The notes: generated by a model not told the origin, from the sequence alone. Shown: positions 20,413-32,007, counted from the first letter of the stretch. The stretch is 64,000 nt of DNA from Narthecium ossifragum (GCA_963920575.1 OY986968.1:7185485-7249484); one strand, 5' to 3'. Program-made: numbers and translations.

Positions 20413-20943
20413 GGGGGCGTTTGGTTGCATGAATCGCTGGTGCAGGTGCATCGTGTGATGCATGCGTCATATGATGCATGCATCGTGGGATGCATGCATC
20501 GTGGCCAGGAGTGGGATGCATGCATCGGCCATATGATGCTTGTGTTTTGTTTGCCTTTGGGATCATATGATGCAACATTATTTATATAATGTTCAAATTA
20601 AAATAGTATATATATATTATATATTATTCGTATAATTTTCATATAATGATGTGATAAAGTAAAATTTTAATATATATATATATTATATGATATTTTAATA
20701 TTATATATATATATTAAAATTTAACTTTATTGCATCATTATGTGAACATTATATGAATAATATACTATTATATGATGCACGAAATCAGCTAAAAATGCTT
20801 CGTGGGATGCATGCGTCGTGTGATGCATGCGTCATGCGATGCACCCTGCGAACTAAACAGTGAATTGGAATATCAGGGTGCATCGCGCGATGCGAACCAA
20901 ATAAGGGATTGGTGCATTAAGGTGCACCCAAACCAAGAGGCCC
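20413..20943. mobile_element. Tourist-like (PIF/Harbinger) foldback MITE
   Basis: Termini GGGGGCGTTTGGTT and AACCAAGAGGCCC form imperfect inverted repeats. The flanking trinucleotide TTA is duplicated (20,410-20,412 and 20,944-20,946), as expected for PIF/Harbinger. Inside, tgatgcatgcgtc-type words cluster at both ends and an AT-rich palindromic centre (about 20,580-20,780) lets most of the element fold on itself. It sits directly against the stop codon of the exon to its right. Confidence 0.8.
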
Positions 20944-21124
20944 TTACTTCCTTATAGCTAGGCCTTCGAGTAGCTTGTACCGTAAGGATTCAGCATGTGC
21001 AATGGCACAGAACCCTCTATTGTTGACCTTCTCAACATATAATTCCACACTGTTCTCTGGGAACTTGAACCTTTCTGTACCACCACAGAGGTCAGCTACC
21101 TGATCCTCCTCCCCTTTTCGCCTG
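20944..21124 (-). other. Terminal exon of an unidentified conserved gene
   Basis: Minus strand. After an acceptor tttgcag (about 21,125) an open frame of about 59 codons runs to a TAA at 20,946-20,944: [56 protein letters not shown]. It looks like real, conserved protein, but I do not recognise the family. Upstream exons are not seen within the window. The stop codon is also one copy of the TTA target duplication of the adjoining MITE. Confidence 0.4.
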
Positions 21125-21147
21125 CAAACGCCAATATAACAAATCAA

Positions 21148-21856
21148 ACAAGGATATCAGAACAATTTGCTCGTACCAAATTTGAGCTGAAACCACTAGA
21201 GCATATGCCGGAGTTTTTGCTGGCCAGACCCGAACAAAAATTGCATCGAGAGAATGTAAGGGATAATCAGAACAATCAACAAAGGAATAAAATGCTATTC
21301 AGTCTAATCCTTAGGACTTTGTTTAAAGATTGTGGAAGCAGAATCAAATCAAAACATGGCCGACAACAACATAAATAAAATATTAAACCTTATATGGAGA
21401 TTAAGGAACAGTGATGAATTGAAAAGAGAAAAGCTTAATCAATCTCATCTTTGGTCAGAGTTCTTCACAAATGCAATCAATGAAAAGGGATCTTGAAGGA
21501 ATCCAACTAAAAGGCGACCTTGAAAAAATCAAATCAAAGAGGACTAACAAAGCTTCGAAACGAGAGGGCGTCGAAACCCTAACCGGAGATAAACCAAGTA
21601 TATATATATAAAATCTTTATATGATATGATGGTTATAAAATAACATTGGCTTTGTCCTACGTGGCTCTTTGGTGGCAGGATAATGTCCTGGATGGAGCCT
21701 ATGTGGACGGGGGAGGTTAGTGGGGGAGGGGGTTAATGGGGAGGAGGGGAGAGTTTGCGAGGGAGTTAGTGGGGAAGTTATAAGGGAAGTTAGTGTTAGT
21801 AGGTGGTTATCGGGGTGGGGTTGGTGTTACCCTGTCAGGTGGCAGGGGCACCACTT
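21148..21856. other. Intron-like or intergenic stretch without a gene
   Basis: AT-rich, then G-rich plus-strand sequence (21,700-21,840, runs of ggggagg). No coding or RNA gene recognised. Confidence 0.4.
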
Positions 21857-21857
21857 A

Positions 21858-21908
<51 letters not shown>
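21857..21908 (+). repeat. Compound microsatellite (TA)n(GA)n
   Basis: Alternating TA for about 30 bases passes directly into GA for about 20 bases. A useful length-polymorphic marker. Confidence 0.95.
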
Positions 21909-22104
21909 TGTACCTTGTGGACAATGGTAGGCGGCGGCGGAAGCTCTAACCCTAGTCTCGAGTGGATCTGGCTTCGGATGGGGGATGGGGGATGGGGGAA
22001 GGGGGCGTCCGATAGCTTTTGACAACTAATGCATATGACAACTGTCGAATCAACTAATGCATGTGCTAGCCGTTGGATCATCTAGTGGGGCCATCATAAA
22101 TAGT

Positions 22105-22290
22105 GGTTAATGGGTTTAGACGGGTCACGGGTCACGGGTGATTAAACAGGACTCGGGTCAGCCGGGTTATCCGACTCAACCCGCACCCGACCCGTATATT
22201 GACGGGTCACAAACGGGTTGACCCGTTTCCGACCCGCACTCGAATATAACAAACATGAACCCCTTAATTTCGGGTCGGGCCGGGTTGGTA
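22105..22290. repeat. GGGTC/GACCC-rich inverted-word tract
   Basis: Repeated cgggtcacgggt, acccgacccg and gggtcgggccgggtt words on both strands. This is a style known from ends of plant hAT-like elements. No clear boundaries. Confidence 0.45.
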
Positions 22291-22344
22291 GGTTTGAACC
22301 TGAATTGCCACTCCTATAAGTTATGGACCTAACTGATTCGCATC

Positions 22345-22650
22345 TACTTGCAGTTGAGGCCTATGGGATATAAGTGGGCTTTCATGCCCACATGCTATTG
22401 CTTGCATCAGAAATCACATGAAGCATGTTGAGAAGTATGTTAGTCCTTGCTACAAGAAGGAGAAGTACTTGGCATGTTACAGTGAGTTGGTAAGACCGGT
22501 CAATAGTCCAATGTTGTGGCCTATCTTTGTATTTTACTATGAATGGATGTATACTCAAAGGAGCTTTGAGCTCCACAAAGTAGCCTGTTATGAGACCAGA
22601 AATTTGAAGCAGGACTATATCAGCTTGAGTTTGGAGAGCAGCATGAAATG
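22345..22650 (+). pseudogene. MuDR-type transposase fragment (SWIM finger and tail)
   Basis: Reads WDISGLSCPHAIACIRNHMK, then HVEKYVSPCYKKEKYLACYS and NSPMLWP. This is the CxH SWIM zinc finger and the conserved tail of Mutator transposases. A single fragment without flanking core. Confidence 0.75.
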
Positions 22651-22659
22651 AGACAAAGA

Positions 22660-23119
22660 GGTTCACTCACAAGGAATTAGAGGATCCAGTAAATTCCTCT
22701 CCAGATTAGTTATTTTGCAAGCCTTCCAAGCATCAAGATATGTGAGAGTTGCTTTCCTCCTTTTGCACACTAAGCTACTTGCGTCATGCAACCCTAGTAT
22801 GAGCATTTTGCATAATAATGGTCAATGAGAAACTTCTTTTAACTCTTTGGCCAGTATCTGAAACAACTAGCATTGCTTGCATATTTGACCAGCTAATTAG
22901 TTCAGTAAAGTTGAGACGCCAAAGAAGAATAATCTAAATAAAAGTTAAAAGCATATCAAAGGAAGTCGCTAGTATCATCTTGCGCATTTCTGTGTTGGCT
23001 GTTACAGTTTCTTAAAAACTATGTCATGTAGAATTCAAAGACCGTAAGCACTGCCTTGCTACCATATTTGGCCATTAAACTAATGATCGATCATGGCTCA
23101 AACTTCAAGTATAAACATG
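22660..23119. other. Gene-free AT-rich stretch
   Basis: No coding potential or repeat structure recognised between the MuDR fragment and the Copia LTR. Confidence 0.4.
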
Positions 23120-24174
23120 TGTTGGAAACTGAGAGAAGATTAGGATTTTGCTTTTACTAAGGTAGCAAGAATCCTTTACAATGACAAGATGAAAACTAAA
23201 TTCTAAACACTTACTAGATACGGTATAGAATTCCAAAAGAAAGAAAACCGGCGACGTGGAGGAAGAAGAACCGATGTAGAACTGCAACTTGATCGAGACC
23301 AGTGCATCACACTGTGCCCTGAAGTTCGTATTGCCCACCACCGGTGCTTCTGGTTCTTCAGGCAAGGAACTCCCAGGGTACAATGATCTCCTGCGTGAAC
23401 GGAAGGAAGCCGGCCTCCGATCGCCCGTCAAGCCTTCTCTGGTATGGTACTCTCAAACTTCAGGACCCTCTACAAGTGGAGTGGTGTGCAAAAAATGGAT
23501 GCATGCAGCTTAACCTCTAAAGGGCTAGAATGGGTTCTATTTATAGGCTAAGGGAGGAAGCTGATCAGCCATTAGGGGAGATGAAAAGCCACGCCTCGTT
23601 AGCAAAAACAACCAATAATAGACTGCCACGTCATCCGGAAGCTGACCAGCCAAGAGTAAGATTCCAATCAAATCCTCTAGAATCGAAACAGACTCAATGA
23701 ATTCTACAAAAGCCCAAGAGTTGTAACTGACTCAATCAATTCATCTGAAGCCCAAGAGTCGAATCAGATCAATTCCCAAGAGATAACTGACTCAGCCCAA
23801 GAGTCAAACCCAATCAATTAATCTGTAACCGTCTTGGAAGCTGAAAAGGTTCAGTGAATTCGAGCTGACTCGACCAACTCCTGTGTGTAGCAAAAAGGAC
23901 GCGCACGGCGCACGAGCACGACCGGTCGTGCTGGGCAGGCGGGCGGCGGCGGCGCGCGTGTGGGTGTTTCACCTCTAGTCCTGACATGTGTTCAAAGCCT
24001 AGAGGCTCAAAACACTATATAAACTAGTGAAAAATTTCTTCCACTTCCAATATGGGACTAAACCACTCTACACACATGGGCTCACCTCCATTTGGCTATT
24101 AGTTAATGGGCTCTTCCAATGCCCATTTGATTCAACCTTGTTTGGCCCAACTTAATTGGGCTCCAAATTCAACA
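23120..24174 (-). repeat. Probable 3' LTR of the minus-strand Copia element
   Basis: Read on the minus strand it begins TGTTGAATTTGGAGCCC just after a purine-rich tract (gtgaggga) and ends CCAACA at 23,120. It contains a TATA-like tttatatag (about 24,015). Boundaries rest on the TGTTG/CAACA ends and the position downstream of RNase H. No second LTR is visible to confirm. Confidence 0.55.
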
Positions 24175-25030
24175 ATCCCTCACATTAATCAAATGGCTGA
24201 TCAAAATGCTAAATGATCCCTAATGCATTTGAGAGTACCATAGAATATTGTTGCTTCAAGAGAGGTAGCTATTAGCCTTGAACCTTCCTTACTAAAACAT
24301 TATTGAATGTATTTGCTAAATAGTGAACGCGATGTCTTAAACTGTTCAACTTTCATGTACACTAACACAATAATGCTCACACATCGCCTTTCTTATACCA
24401 TTGAAAGCTCTTTTGTTGTGTCCATTTAGGCCCTGGACATGCCTGATAACATTCTTCGAGTGCTTTAGAGAAGTAGCCCTTTACATCATTCTCATAGAAG
24501 CGGCTCCTTCTCACTCGAATTAGGTAATCTCTTATTATGAGCATCTTGTCATACCCCTACTCTTTGTGGATCATTAAAAGCATAAGCTTAACCTTTACAC
24601 TATGCAAGTGTATCACTCAATCATCACAGGAATGGGTAAGAGTAATCTAAGCGACTGCCCCCACAATTCGGTTGTCCCATTGAACCTAGAATCTGGGTCT
24701 GCCAGATCAGCTAGGCTGGGTTGCAATTGAGAAGAATAGTCATTTCATGGGCTTCAACCCCATTCCCCTCGACGAAATATCCACTAGGTCTCTAGTTAGG
24801 CCTTTTGTTAGTTAATCTGTAACATTTTCCTTCGATCTCACAAAATCGATGGAAATTACATCGGTCGACAACAATTTCCTTACTGAATTGTGTCGTCGAC
24901 GTATATGCCTAGATTTTCCATTATACATATGGCTTTGTGCTCTGCCTATTGCTGATTGACTATCGCAATGAATGCTAATAGGAGGCACAGGTTTAGGTCA
25001 TATAGGAATATCTTCTAGGAAGTTACGCAG
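24175..25030 (-). pseudogene. Copia RNase H C-terminus and 3' non-coding region
   Basis: Minus strand. From 25,015 down: NFLEDIPI, a stop, then PPISIHCDSQSAIGRAQSHM, YNGKSRHIRRRHNSVRKLL, SIDFVRSKENVTD, a stop and LTKGLTRDL. This continues [18 protein letters not shown] of 28,255-28,310 once the intervening Gypsy-like insertion is ignored. The rest, to 24,175, is 3' non-coding. Confidence 0.85.
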
Positions 25031-27252
25031 TGTCGCGCCCCGACCCGCAGGGCGCACCCAGGCCGGGACCGCGAGGGGGGGAAAAACGAACACCACAACC
25101 ACTAGCCTCAACTGGCGGAAACAGTTGAGACTAAGGCCCAGCTGGCGGAAACAGCTGGACAGCACAGAGAAAGAGCGGAAGCAAGCTACTAAACCACAGC
25201 TATTAACATTTATTACAAAAACGGTAATAAAAGAGTTAACAGAGTTTAGTACAGCAACCACAAGGGATCAACAGTCCCCAAAAAGAAACTGCAACACCCA
25301 CCGGGGTCTCCGCGTAGGCGCACACGAACCCATCCTGACCCTCAGACATGGTCAGGATCCGGCCCGCTGCCACGAGACGACCGAGGGGGTAACACTGGGA
25401 CAGAGCGGCCACCTGCACCTGCAACAAACACAGTCCAGGTAGGTATGAGCAACAGCTCAGCAGGGTCCTACTCTACAACTCCCACACACACAAGGGTAAA
25501 GCAACCGGACACACTCTGATGCCAAATACCGAGGCTTGCCAAGGATCCCACAATCCCATCAATAACCCGAAGGGTTCCTGTCCTAGGTGCGTATCTCCGA
25601 TAACGCCACTGCTCAGGGGTGGGCAACTCCGACATTCCCTGACACAGGGTGGACACGACGCAACCAGTAGGACCCCCTTCTCCAAGCGGGATCTCCGCAC
25701 TTGGCGGAACAACCGAAGTTAAGACTACCATCACTCGGTACTCTAAGCAGCAGAGTCAACACCCACCCAACCTATCCTAGCATGTCTAATGCACAGGAAA
25801 AAGGGCAGGATAAGTATGATAAAGCTGTAAACAAACAACACAGCAAGGGCACACCTTCGGCCCATTTATACTAAACACTCCCGAGGGTCATGACTCCCTC
25901 GGTTCACCACAAAGCGGTAAGGGCATACCGTCAGCCCATTTATTCTACACACCTGGGAGGCATCGCCCTCCCAGTTCAACCACAAAGCAATGAGCATTCA
26001 TACATAATTCATTACAGGATAAACCCCGAGGGTAAAACCGTAAAAAGTCACTTGCATGCGAAGCCCCGCAGGCAAAACTCTTGAAAACCCTCTCTGCTAC
26101 TGAAGGATCGATCCTCACTAAGGGAAGGATCGATCATCCAAGCAACAGTGAGCTTCCCTCGCTGTCGAGCCAAAGAAGATCGATCATTCCTCCCAGGGAG
26201 ATCGATCTCTTTGGTGACAGAGGGCACCCTTCCAGTCGCACCAGGGAAGATCGATCCTTCCTCCCAGGAAGATCGATCATTCTCGGGACGAAGGGTAACC
26301 ACGCTTACCCAGGCCCCATGATCGATCTCCTCCCATAAGAAGATCGATCATGTGCTGGGCGCAGCAAGCCCACACCAGAGGACCGATCCTTCCTCCCAGA
26401 AGGATCGATCACCCAAAGATGGGTTCCGGCGTGCTTCCGGCCGGAGAACCGCCGGAAAACACAACCAAACCTCACCAAACTTGGTGGGTTGGTAGAGCTG
26501 AGTACCACGAGGCTACTCAAGGCCTCAAAACCAGAAACCAACATCTCCACAAGGAGATCTAAGCAAAACAAAACCCGGATTTAAACCCTCAAAGCTAGCC
26601 GGAGTTTGGAAGGAGAACCCTACATCCTCAGAGCAGCTTCGATCCACGAAGACTAGCCACGGATCTTCCTCGCCTCGCCACGAACCCAACGAGCCTTCAA
26701 GCTCCAGGAGAGGTGGCCGGAGGAGGAAGAACGGAGGAGAGAAAGGAGCGGTCGGAACAGGGGAAGAAGCAGAGCATTCGCGGGAAAGAAGAAGAAGAGG
26801 AGAAGGAAGAAGGGGGAGGGGAAGGGGGTAAGGCCGGGGAAAGCCGGAGAAACCGCGGGAAAGGCAAAGGAGGGGAGCAAAAGTCTCCCCTCCCCTGACA
26901 GGGGAAGCGACGGCCACCGCGGTGGCCGTCCTTCGAAAGCCACCGACAAAGACTTCCATGCACACGTAGGATCGATCATCCTTGCATGCATGATCGATCC
27001 TGCTAGCAACAGGATCGATCTTCACCCCAAGGTGATCGATCTTCTGTGTCCTGAAAGGCAAACTTGGGCTGGGACTCAGGCCCAAGCCCAGAACCCCCAA
27101 CCTCGGGTCCACCTAACCTTTCTAACAAACACAACCATCAAGCAAGGCCTGTGTGTGCACAGCCAGTGTGAAAACGACCGCCAAGGCGCAATTTCCCAAA
27201 TTGCCCTTGGGGTAAACAACAAGCCGAAGGGATGGAGGGACGGGTCCTCACA
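25031..27252 (-). repeat. 3' LTR (2.2 kb) of the Gypsy-like element
   Basis: Minus-strand start TGTGAGGACCCGTCCC (ending at 27,252), end at 25,031 (..GGGCGCGACA). Related to the 14,337-16,336 LTR. Contains dense GATCGATC hairpin modules at about 26,100-26,410 and 26,965-27,035. Several ORFs inside have no domain. Confidence 0.8.
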
Positions 27253-27334
27253 TCCTAAAACCCTTAAAAGAAATCTCGTCCTCGAGATTCGATCAAGGTA
27301 GGGCTCGGAAAAGAAAACAACGCCTAGCAGGATG

Positions 27335-27778
27335 CTACAAAGCGGTAACTGTACCTCTGGAGACGGGTGGTGCTACGGTCAGCGGGAGCGGGTGCTGAGA
27401 CAGGTACTCCTGATAGGACGGCTGCACCTCGTCTGCATAGGGGCGGTCAGGTAAGGCGAACACCTGACCTCCGATGCGGCCTGGCCCGGCTCCACCACTC
27501 TGCCCATGCCCAGCCCTGGCCTCTCCGCCTCGACCTCCCGACGGTGCCGCACCCTGCGAGCCCCGCCGCGGACAGTCCCTGCGGAAGTGCCCCGGCTGCT
27601 GACAGTGGAAACACAGCGTTGGCCCACGCTCAGACTGCTGCCCTCGGCCTCCCTCCCAGGGAGCCTGCTGCGTGGGTCCCGCTGTCAGAAGAAGCTGGTC
27701 GCCCTGGAATGCGGCGATCAGTCTCCTGATCTCCTCTCCAAGTGGTACATGTCCAAAGTACGTCCCTCCGACAGCCAC
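27335..27778 (-). pseudogene. Gypsy gag fragment with CCHC zinc knuckle
   Basis: An open 148-codon stretch. The single zinc knuckle CFHCQQPGHFRRDCP has the C-x2-C-x4-H-x4-C spacing and is followed by a glycine-rich basic tail. It binds the element's RNA in intact relatives. The N-terminal capsid part is replaced by LTR-derived repeats and pol is deleted. Confidence 0.8.
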
Positions 27779-27972
27779 TATTCAAGGATTGGACTACCTC
27801 CGACGATCCTTGATACAGGGTGGACATGACGATACCAACAGGACATCACCTGATCTCCTCTCCGAGTGGTATCTGTCCAAGGTACGTCCCTCCGACAACC
27901 ACTGTTCAAGGATTGGACTACCTCCGACGATCCTTGATACAGGGTGGACATGACGATACCAAAAGGACACCA
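27725..27972. repeat. 124-bp tandem duplication
   Basis: Two units starting at about 27,725 and 27,849 (ctgatctcctctccaagtgg / ..gagtgg), about 93 percent alike by eye. The unit resembles LTR sequence around 16,190-16,260 in reverse, so LTR sequence has been copied into the leader/gag region. Confidence 0.8.
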
Positions 27973-28254
27973 CTTCCCTGAGAGCTCTGGCATACCGTGC
28001 CGCCATCAGCACCAACAAAAGAAACACGAGTCCCACTCGTCACAAGCCGCAAAACAAGCAGCACTCAGCAAAGAAGATACAAGCACACTCAGCGGAAAGT
28101 AAGCAAGCAAACAGGGATGTTCTAACTCTAGAACTACCCCAACCCATGCACGTCTCCGCAGAGACCCGATCCAACACCCTGGGATCTACAACCTATGCTC
28201 TGATACCAAGCTGTAACGCCGGGGCCCAGTGGAGGGCCGGGGCGTTACACGCAG

Positions 28255-29481
28255 CCACTCCGCTTCTTCCCCAGCTAGGTCTAATGATATGAACTCAGCT
28301 TCCATAATCGACCTTGCTATGCAAGTCTGCTTGGATGATTTCCAAGACACAACTGCACCTCCAATTATAAAAATAAACACACTCGTGGATTTTGTATCAT
28401 TGGAGTCTGAGATCCAGTTTGCATCTGAATATCCTTCAAGCACAGCTGGATATCTCGTATAATGCAATCCATAATTTATCGTGTACCTTAAATATCTAAG
28501 GACTCTGATCAATGCCTTCCAGTGATCCGTACTAGGATTGCTTGTGTATCTACTCAGCATGTTTACTGAATTGGCAATATCCAGTCGAGTACAGTTCATG
28601 ATATACATCAAATTGCCTATGAGCCTGGAATATTCCAATTGTTGTACACCTTCACCGTGATGTTTCTTTAGATGTGAGTTAACATCTATCGGTGTCCTGG
28701 CTACAGCATCACTCCCTTTATCAAATATATTAAGAATTTTCTTAATATAATGATATTGTGATAAAGTATAGCCATTAGACGTCTTGGTAATTTTCATACC
28801 AAGTATCACATCGGCGATACCCAAATCTTTCATATCAAAATTTCATGACTACATACTCTTAGTAGCTTTTATGATATTATCATTGCTACCAATGATGATC
28901 ATGTCATCCACATAAAGGCATAGGATTATATATTCCTTCTCATCACCTTTTATGTAAACACATTTGTCACACTCATTTATGCGAAAGCCGTTTGTCAGCA
29001 TTACATGATCAAACTTTTCATGCCATTGTTTAGGTGCTTGTTTTAGTCCGTACAAAGACTTAACAAGTCGGCAGAATTTCTTCTCTTTTCCAGGAACCAC
29101 AAACCCCTCGGGCTGTTCCATGTAGATTTCTTCTTCCAAATCACCGTTTAGGAAAGCTGTCTTTACATCCATCTAATGTATATCCAGATTGTCTAAAGCC
29201 GCAAGGGCGATAATTATTCTGATTGACGTTTTCCTAGTGACTGGAGAATAGGTGTCAAAATAATCCACCCCTTCAGTTTGCTTGAAACCCTTGACGACAA
29301 GCCTTACCTTGTATTTGTCAACTGTTCCATGTGCTTTCATTTTCTTTTTGAAAACCCACTTGTAACCCAAAGGTTTACAACATGGTGGTAAATCAACCAG
29401 TTCCCATGTATGGTTCTCTATGATAGAATCAATTTCACTTTTCACTGCTTCCTTCCATAAAGGAGCATCTGGGGTTGGCAT
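28255..29481 (-). pseudogene. Copia reverse transcriptase and RNase H N-terminal half
   Basis: Minus strand. 29,481-29,173: PLWKEAVKSEIDSIIENHTW, GYKWVFKKKM, VKGFKQTEGVDYFDTYSPV. 29,172-28,849: MDVKTAFLNGDLEEEIYMEQ, KSLYGLKQAPKQWHEKFD, LCLYVDDMIIIGSN with the catalytic Y-V-D-D. 28,833-28,255: [31 protein letters not shown], then RNase [20 protein letters not shown] and [12 protein letters not shown]. Stops at 29,173 and near 28,840 break the frame. Confidence 0.9.
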
Positions 29482-29496
29482 TGCCTCCTTGAATGC

Positions 29497-30180
29497 CTAA
29501 GGGTCATTCTCTAACAAATATGTTAGAAAGTCTGGGCCGAAGGAAGTTTCTGTCCTAATCCTCTTACTCCGTCTTGGTTTCTCATCTTCTTCATGAACTG
29601 AGGACCCTTGGATTCTTTCTTCCCCAGTGTTCTCATAAGGTCTTTCACTACCCTCTGTTGTAGTCTTGTAAGGGAACACGTTTTCGAAGAATGAGGCATC
29701 CTTAGCCTCTAAGACAGTGTTCATATACATTTCAGGATTATCCGATTTATTAACCAAGAACCGGTAAACACTACTGTCATATACATATCCAATGAACACA
29801 CAGTCTACCGTTTTTGGCCCTATCCTAGTTCGTTTTGGAACTGGAATTGGAACCTTAGCTAGACATCCCCAAACCCTTAAGAACTTGTAACTAGGCGCAC
29901 GGCCTTTCCACAATTCATAAGGCGTCTTTTCTAACTTTTTGTGCGGTAGTCTATTCAACACATGATTTGCTGAAAGTATCGCTTCCCCCCACATATTGTG
30001 AGATAAGCCTGAACTTATAAGCATGGCATTCATCATTTCCTTTAGCGTCCTATTCTTCTGTTCTGCTATTCCATTTTGTTCTGGAGAATAGGGCGCTGTA
30101 GTCTGATGACTGATGCCATTTTCAACACAAATTTGGGCAAAATGTGACTCATACTCACCTCCCCTATCACTTCTCAGCAT
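29497..30180 (-). pseudogene. Copia integrase, catalytic and C-terminal part
   Basis: Begins MLRSDRGGEYESHFAQICVE, continues QTTAPYSPEQNGIAEQKNRT (catalytic D and E), LPHKKLEKTPYELWKGRAPS, and FIGYVYDSSVYRF of the C-terminal fold. Separated from 30,212 by a frameshift and a TAG (QLDR then stop). Ends ..ENDP then TAG. Confidence 0.9.
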
Positions 30181-30211
30181 TTTGATCTATCTGTCGAGTT
30201 GATTTTCCACT

Positions 30212-31285
30212 TCATTTGTAATAAGTGAACATCTCGACTGCCTCATCTTTACTTCTCATTAAGTAAAGATAGCAATATCTTGTACAATCATCAATGAAGG
30301 TAATAAAATACCTTTTATCACCTCTAGATTGTACAACTTTCAGATCACAAACATATGTATGAACCAAACCTAAAGGTTCAGTGCTTCGTTCAACTGATTG
30401 AAACGAAGTCTTAGCCATTTTTGCTTTCACACAAACCTCACATTTGTGTTCCTTGTAAATTATGAATTTAAGAAGAAGATTTACGTTTATTAGTTTTTTC
30501 ATTGAATTATTATTCACATGTCCCAACCTCTCATACCATAATTTGAATGACTCAGTCACATAAGCAATCTTTTCTTTATTGGCCTCTTGGGCAACAATCA
30601 GTACATTTGAAGCACTAGCCTTTAAGGCTTCACTAGTTTTGACCTTGGGGATAACAGTCATTACATTCATTTTAAAAAGCCCCTCGGTCATATAGTCCAT
30701 GCCTAGATACATGCCATTCTTAGACAAGATGACATTGTTTAATTCAAAGACTAGCTTGAAGCCCTTCTTACTCAAAATAGAACCTGAGATTAGATTCTTG
30801 CGTATCTCTGGCACATGAAGGACTTCCGTCAGGGTCAGCTCTTTCCCAGACGTCATCTTCAGCTTCACAGTCCCTTTACCTTCCACCTTGGAGGTTACAG
30901 AGTTTTCCATGTAGCAGTGCTCTCCATTCACTGCTTGGTAGGTATCGAACATCCATATGTTGGAGCAGATGTGGCGGGTAGCGCCTGTGTCGACCCACCA
31001 TTCCCTTGGGTTGCTTTCGATTAGATTCACCTTTGAGATGACTGCCACCAGGTGCAAGTCATCCATCTCTGCACTGAGACCTTCGGTCATGTGAGCTTCC
31101 GTCCTCTTCTTCTTGCGGGTTGGCTTCTTCTTCCCTTGAGCATTTGGGCGGTTGCGGCAGTCCTTGGCCCGATGTCCTGCCTTCCCGCAGACAAAACACT
31201 CGCCTTTGAACTTCTGAGACCCATTGCCTCCCTTTGTGCCTTCATCGAAGCGCTTGCGCTTCTTCAAACCGTTGGCATTCTCCAC
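30212..31285 (-). pseudogene. Copia zinc knuckle, protease and integrase head
   Basis: Contains CFVCGKAGHRAKDC (CCHC), the protease active site WWVDTGATRHIC (D-T-G), EGKGTVKLKM and ISGSILSKKGFKL. The integrase zinc-binding motif follows (YERLGHVNNNSM ... CEVCVKAKMAK) and the start of the catalytic core (YVCDLKVVQSRGDKRYFITF). The longest intact stretch of this element, 357 codons. Confidence 0.9.
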
Positions 31286-32007
31286 TAAGTTGGACTTAGA
31301 CCGCTATTCTTTTCGGTCTTGCGGTTATCCTGCTCGATCTTCAACCTTCGAACAAGATCTTCAAGACTCATCTCCTTTCGTTTGTGCTTTAAGTAGTTCT
31401 TGAAGTCCTTCCAAGAAGGTGACAGTTTCTCTATCATTGTCGCCACTTGGACAGGTTCATTCAGGATCATACCTTCAGCATTCATGCCATGGTAGATGAG
31501 CTGAAGTTCTTCAACTTGATCGACAACGCTTCTACTGTCTACCATCTTGTACTCAAGGAATCGACCGACAACAAATTTTTTTTTCGCCGGCGTCATCCAC
31601 CTTGTACTTATTGTCCAAGGCTTCCCAAAGTTTCCTTGCGGTTCTTTTGGGAAAATACACATTGTAGAGCTTGTCATCCAAGCCGTTCAGAATATAGTTC
31701 TGGCATAGGAAGTCAGAGTGACCCCAAGCCTGAACTGCAACTACGGTATGAGCATTCTTCTGTTCTTCAGTTAGAACAGGCTCATCCTCGGTGAGATACT
31801 GACCAGTTTAAGGGTGGTCAAGTAGAACAGCATTTTCTGTTGCCACTGCTTGAAATTCAATCCCTTAAACTTTTTAGGCCTCTCTAGCTGTCCGATCGGC
31901 AAATTAGGCATTTCCACTATAGGTGGATTAGCAACAGGCACTTCCTCACGAGGAGGAATCACAGGCTCAGATCCTCCTGAAGCCATCTGCAAAAGCATAT
32001 CAACCAC
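31286..32007 (-). pseudogene. Copia gag
   Basis: 32,007-31,771 and 31,677-31,286. Start near MASGGSEPVIPPREE (31,984), then RPKKFKGLNFKQWQQKMLFY of the gag N-terminus. After a frameshift: NFGKPWTISTRWMTPAKKKF, FLEYKMVDSRSVVDQVEELQ and SPSWKDFKNYLKHKRKEMSL. A TAG ends it before the zinc knuckle. Confidence 0.85.

Larger units (their letters stand above)
25031..28249 (-). mobile_element. Internally deleted Gypsy-like element inserted in Copia RNase H
   Basis: Flanked by a perfect 5-bp duplication CGCAG (25,026-25,030 and 28,250-28,254). Minus-strand order: a 38-bp remnant of the 5' LTR (28,249-28,212), primer-binding site TTGGTATCAGAGC (about 28,209-28,197), leader, a gag fragment with zinc knuckle, then directly the 3' end of the internal domain (GACGAGATTTCTTTTAAGGG) and a full 2.2-kb 3' LTR. 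Pol is missing entirely. The insert separates EWLR from NFLED of the host Copia. Confidence 0.85.

Noticed and set aside
23105..23513. A host gene on either strand
   Set aside because: Both ORFs lie in the probable Copia LTR and show no recognisable motif.
24972..25442. 156-codon ORF at the Copia/Gypsy junction
   Set aside because: It starts in antisense RNase H and ends in LTR sequence; no domain.
26100..26410. CRISPR-like array of repeated GATCGATC units
   Set aside because: Irregular spacing, palindromic short words, within an LTR of a plant genome.
26525..27112. 195-codon ORF in the 2.2-kb LTR
   Set aside because: Serine/proline/leucine-rich low-complexity translation of LTR DNA; not conserved with the LTR at 14,337.
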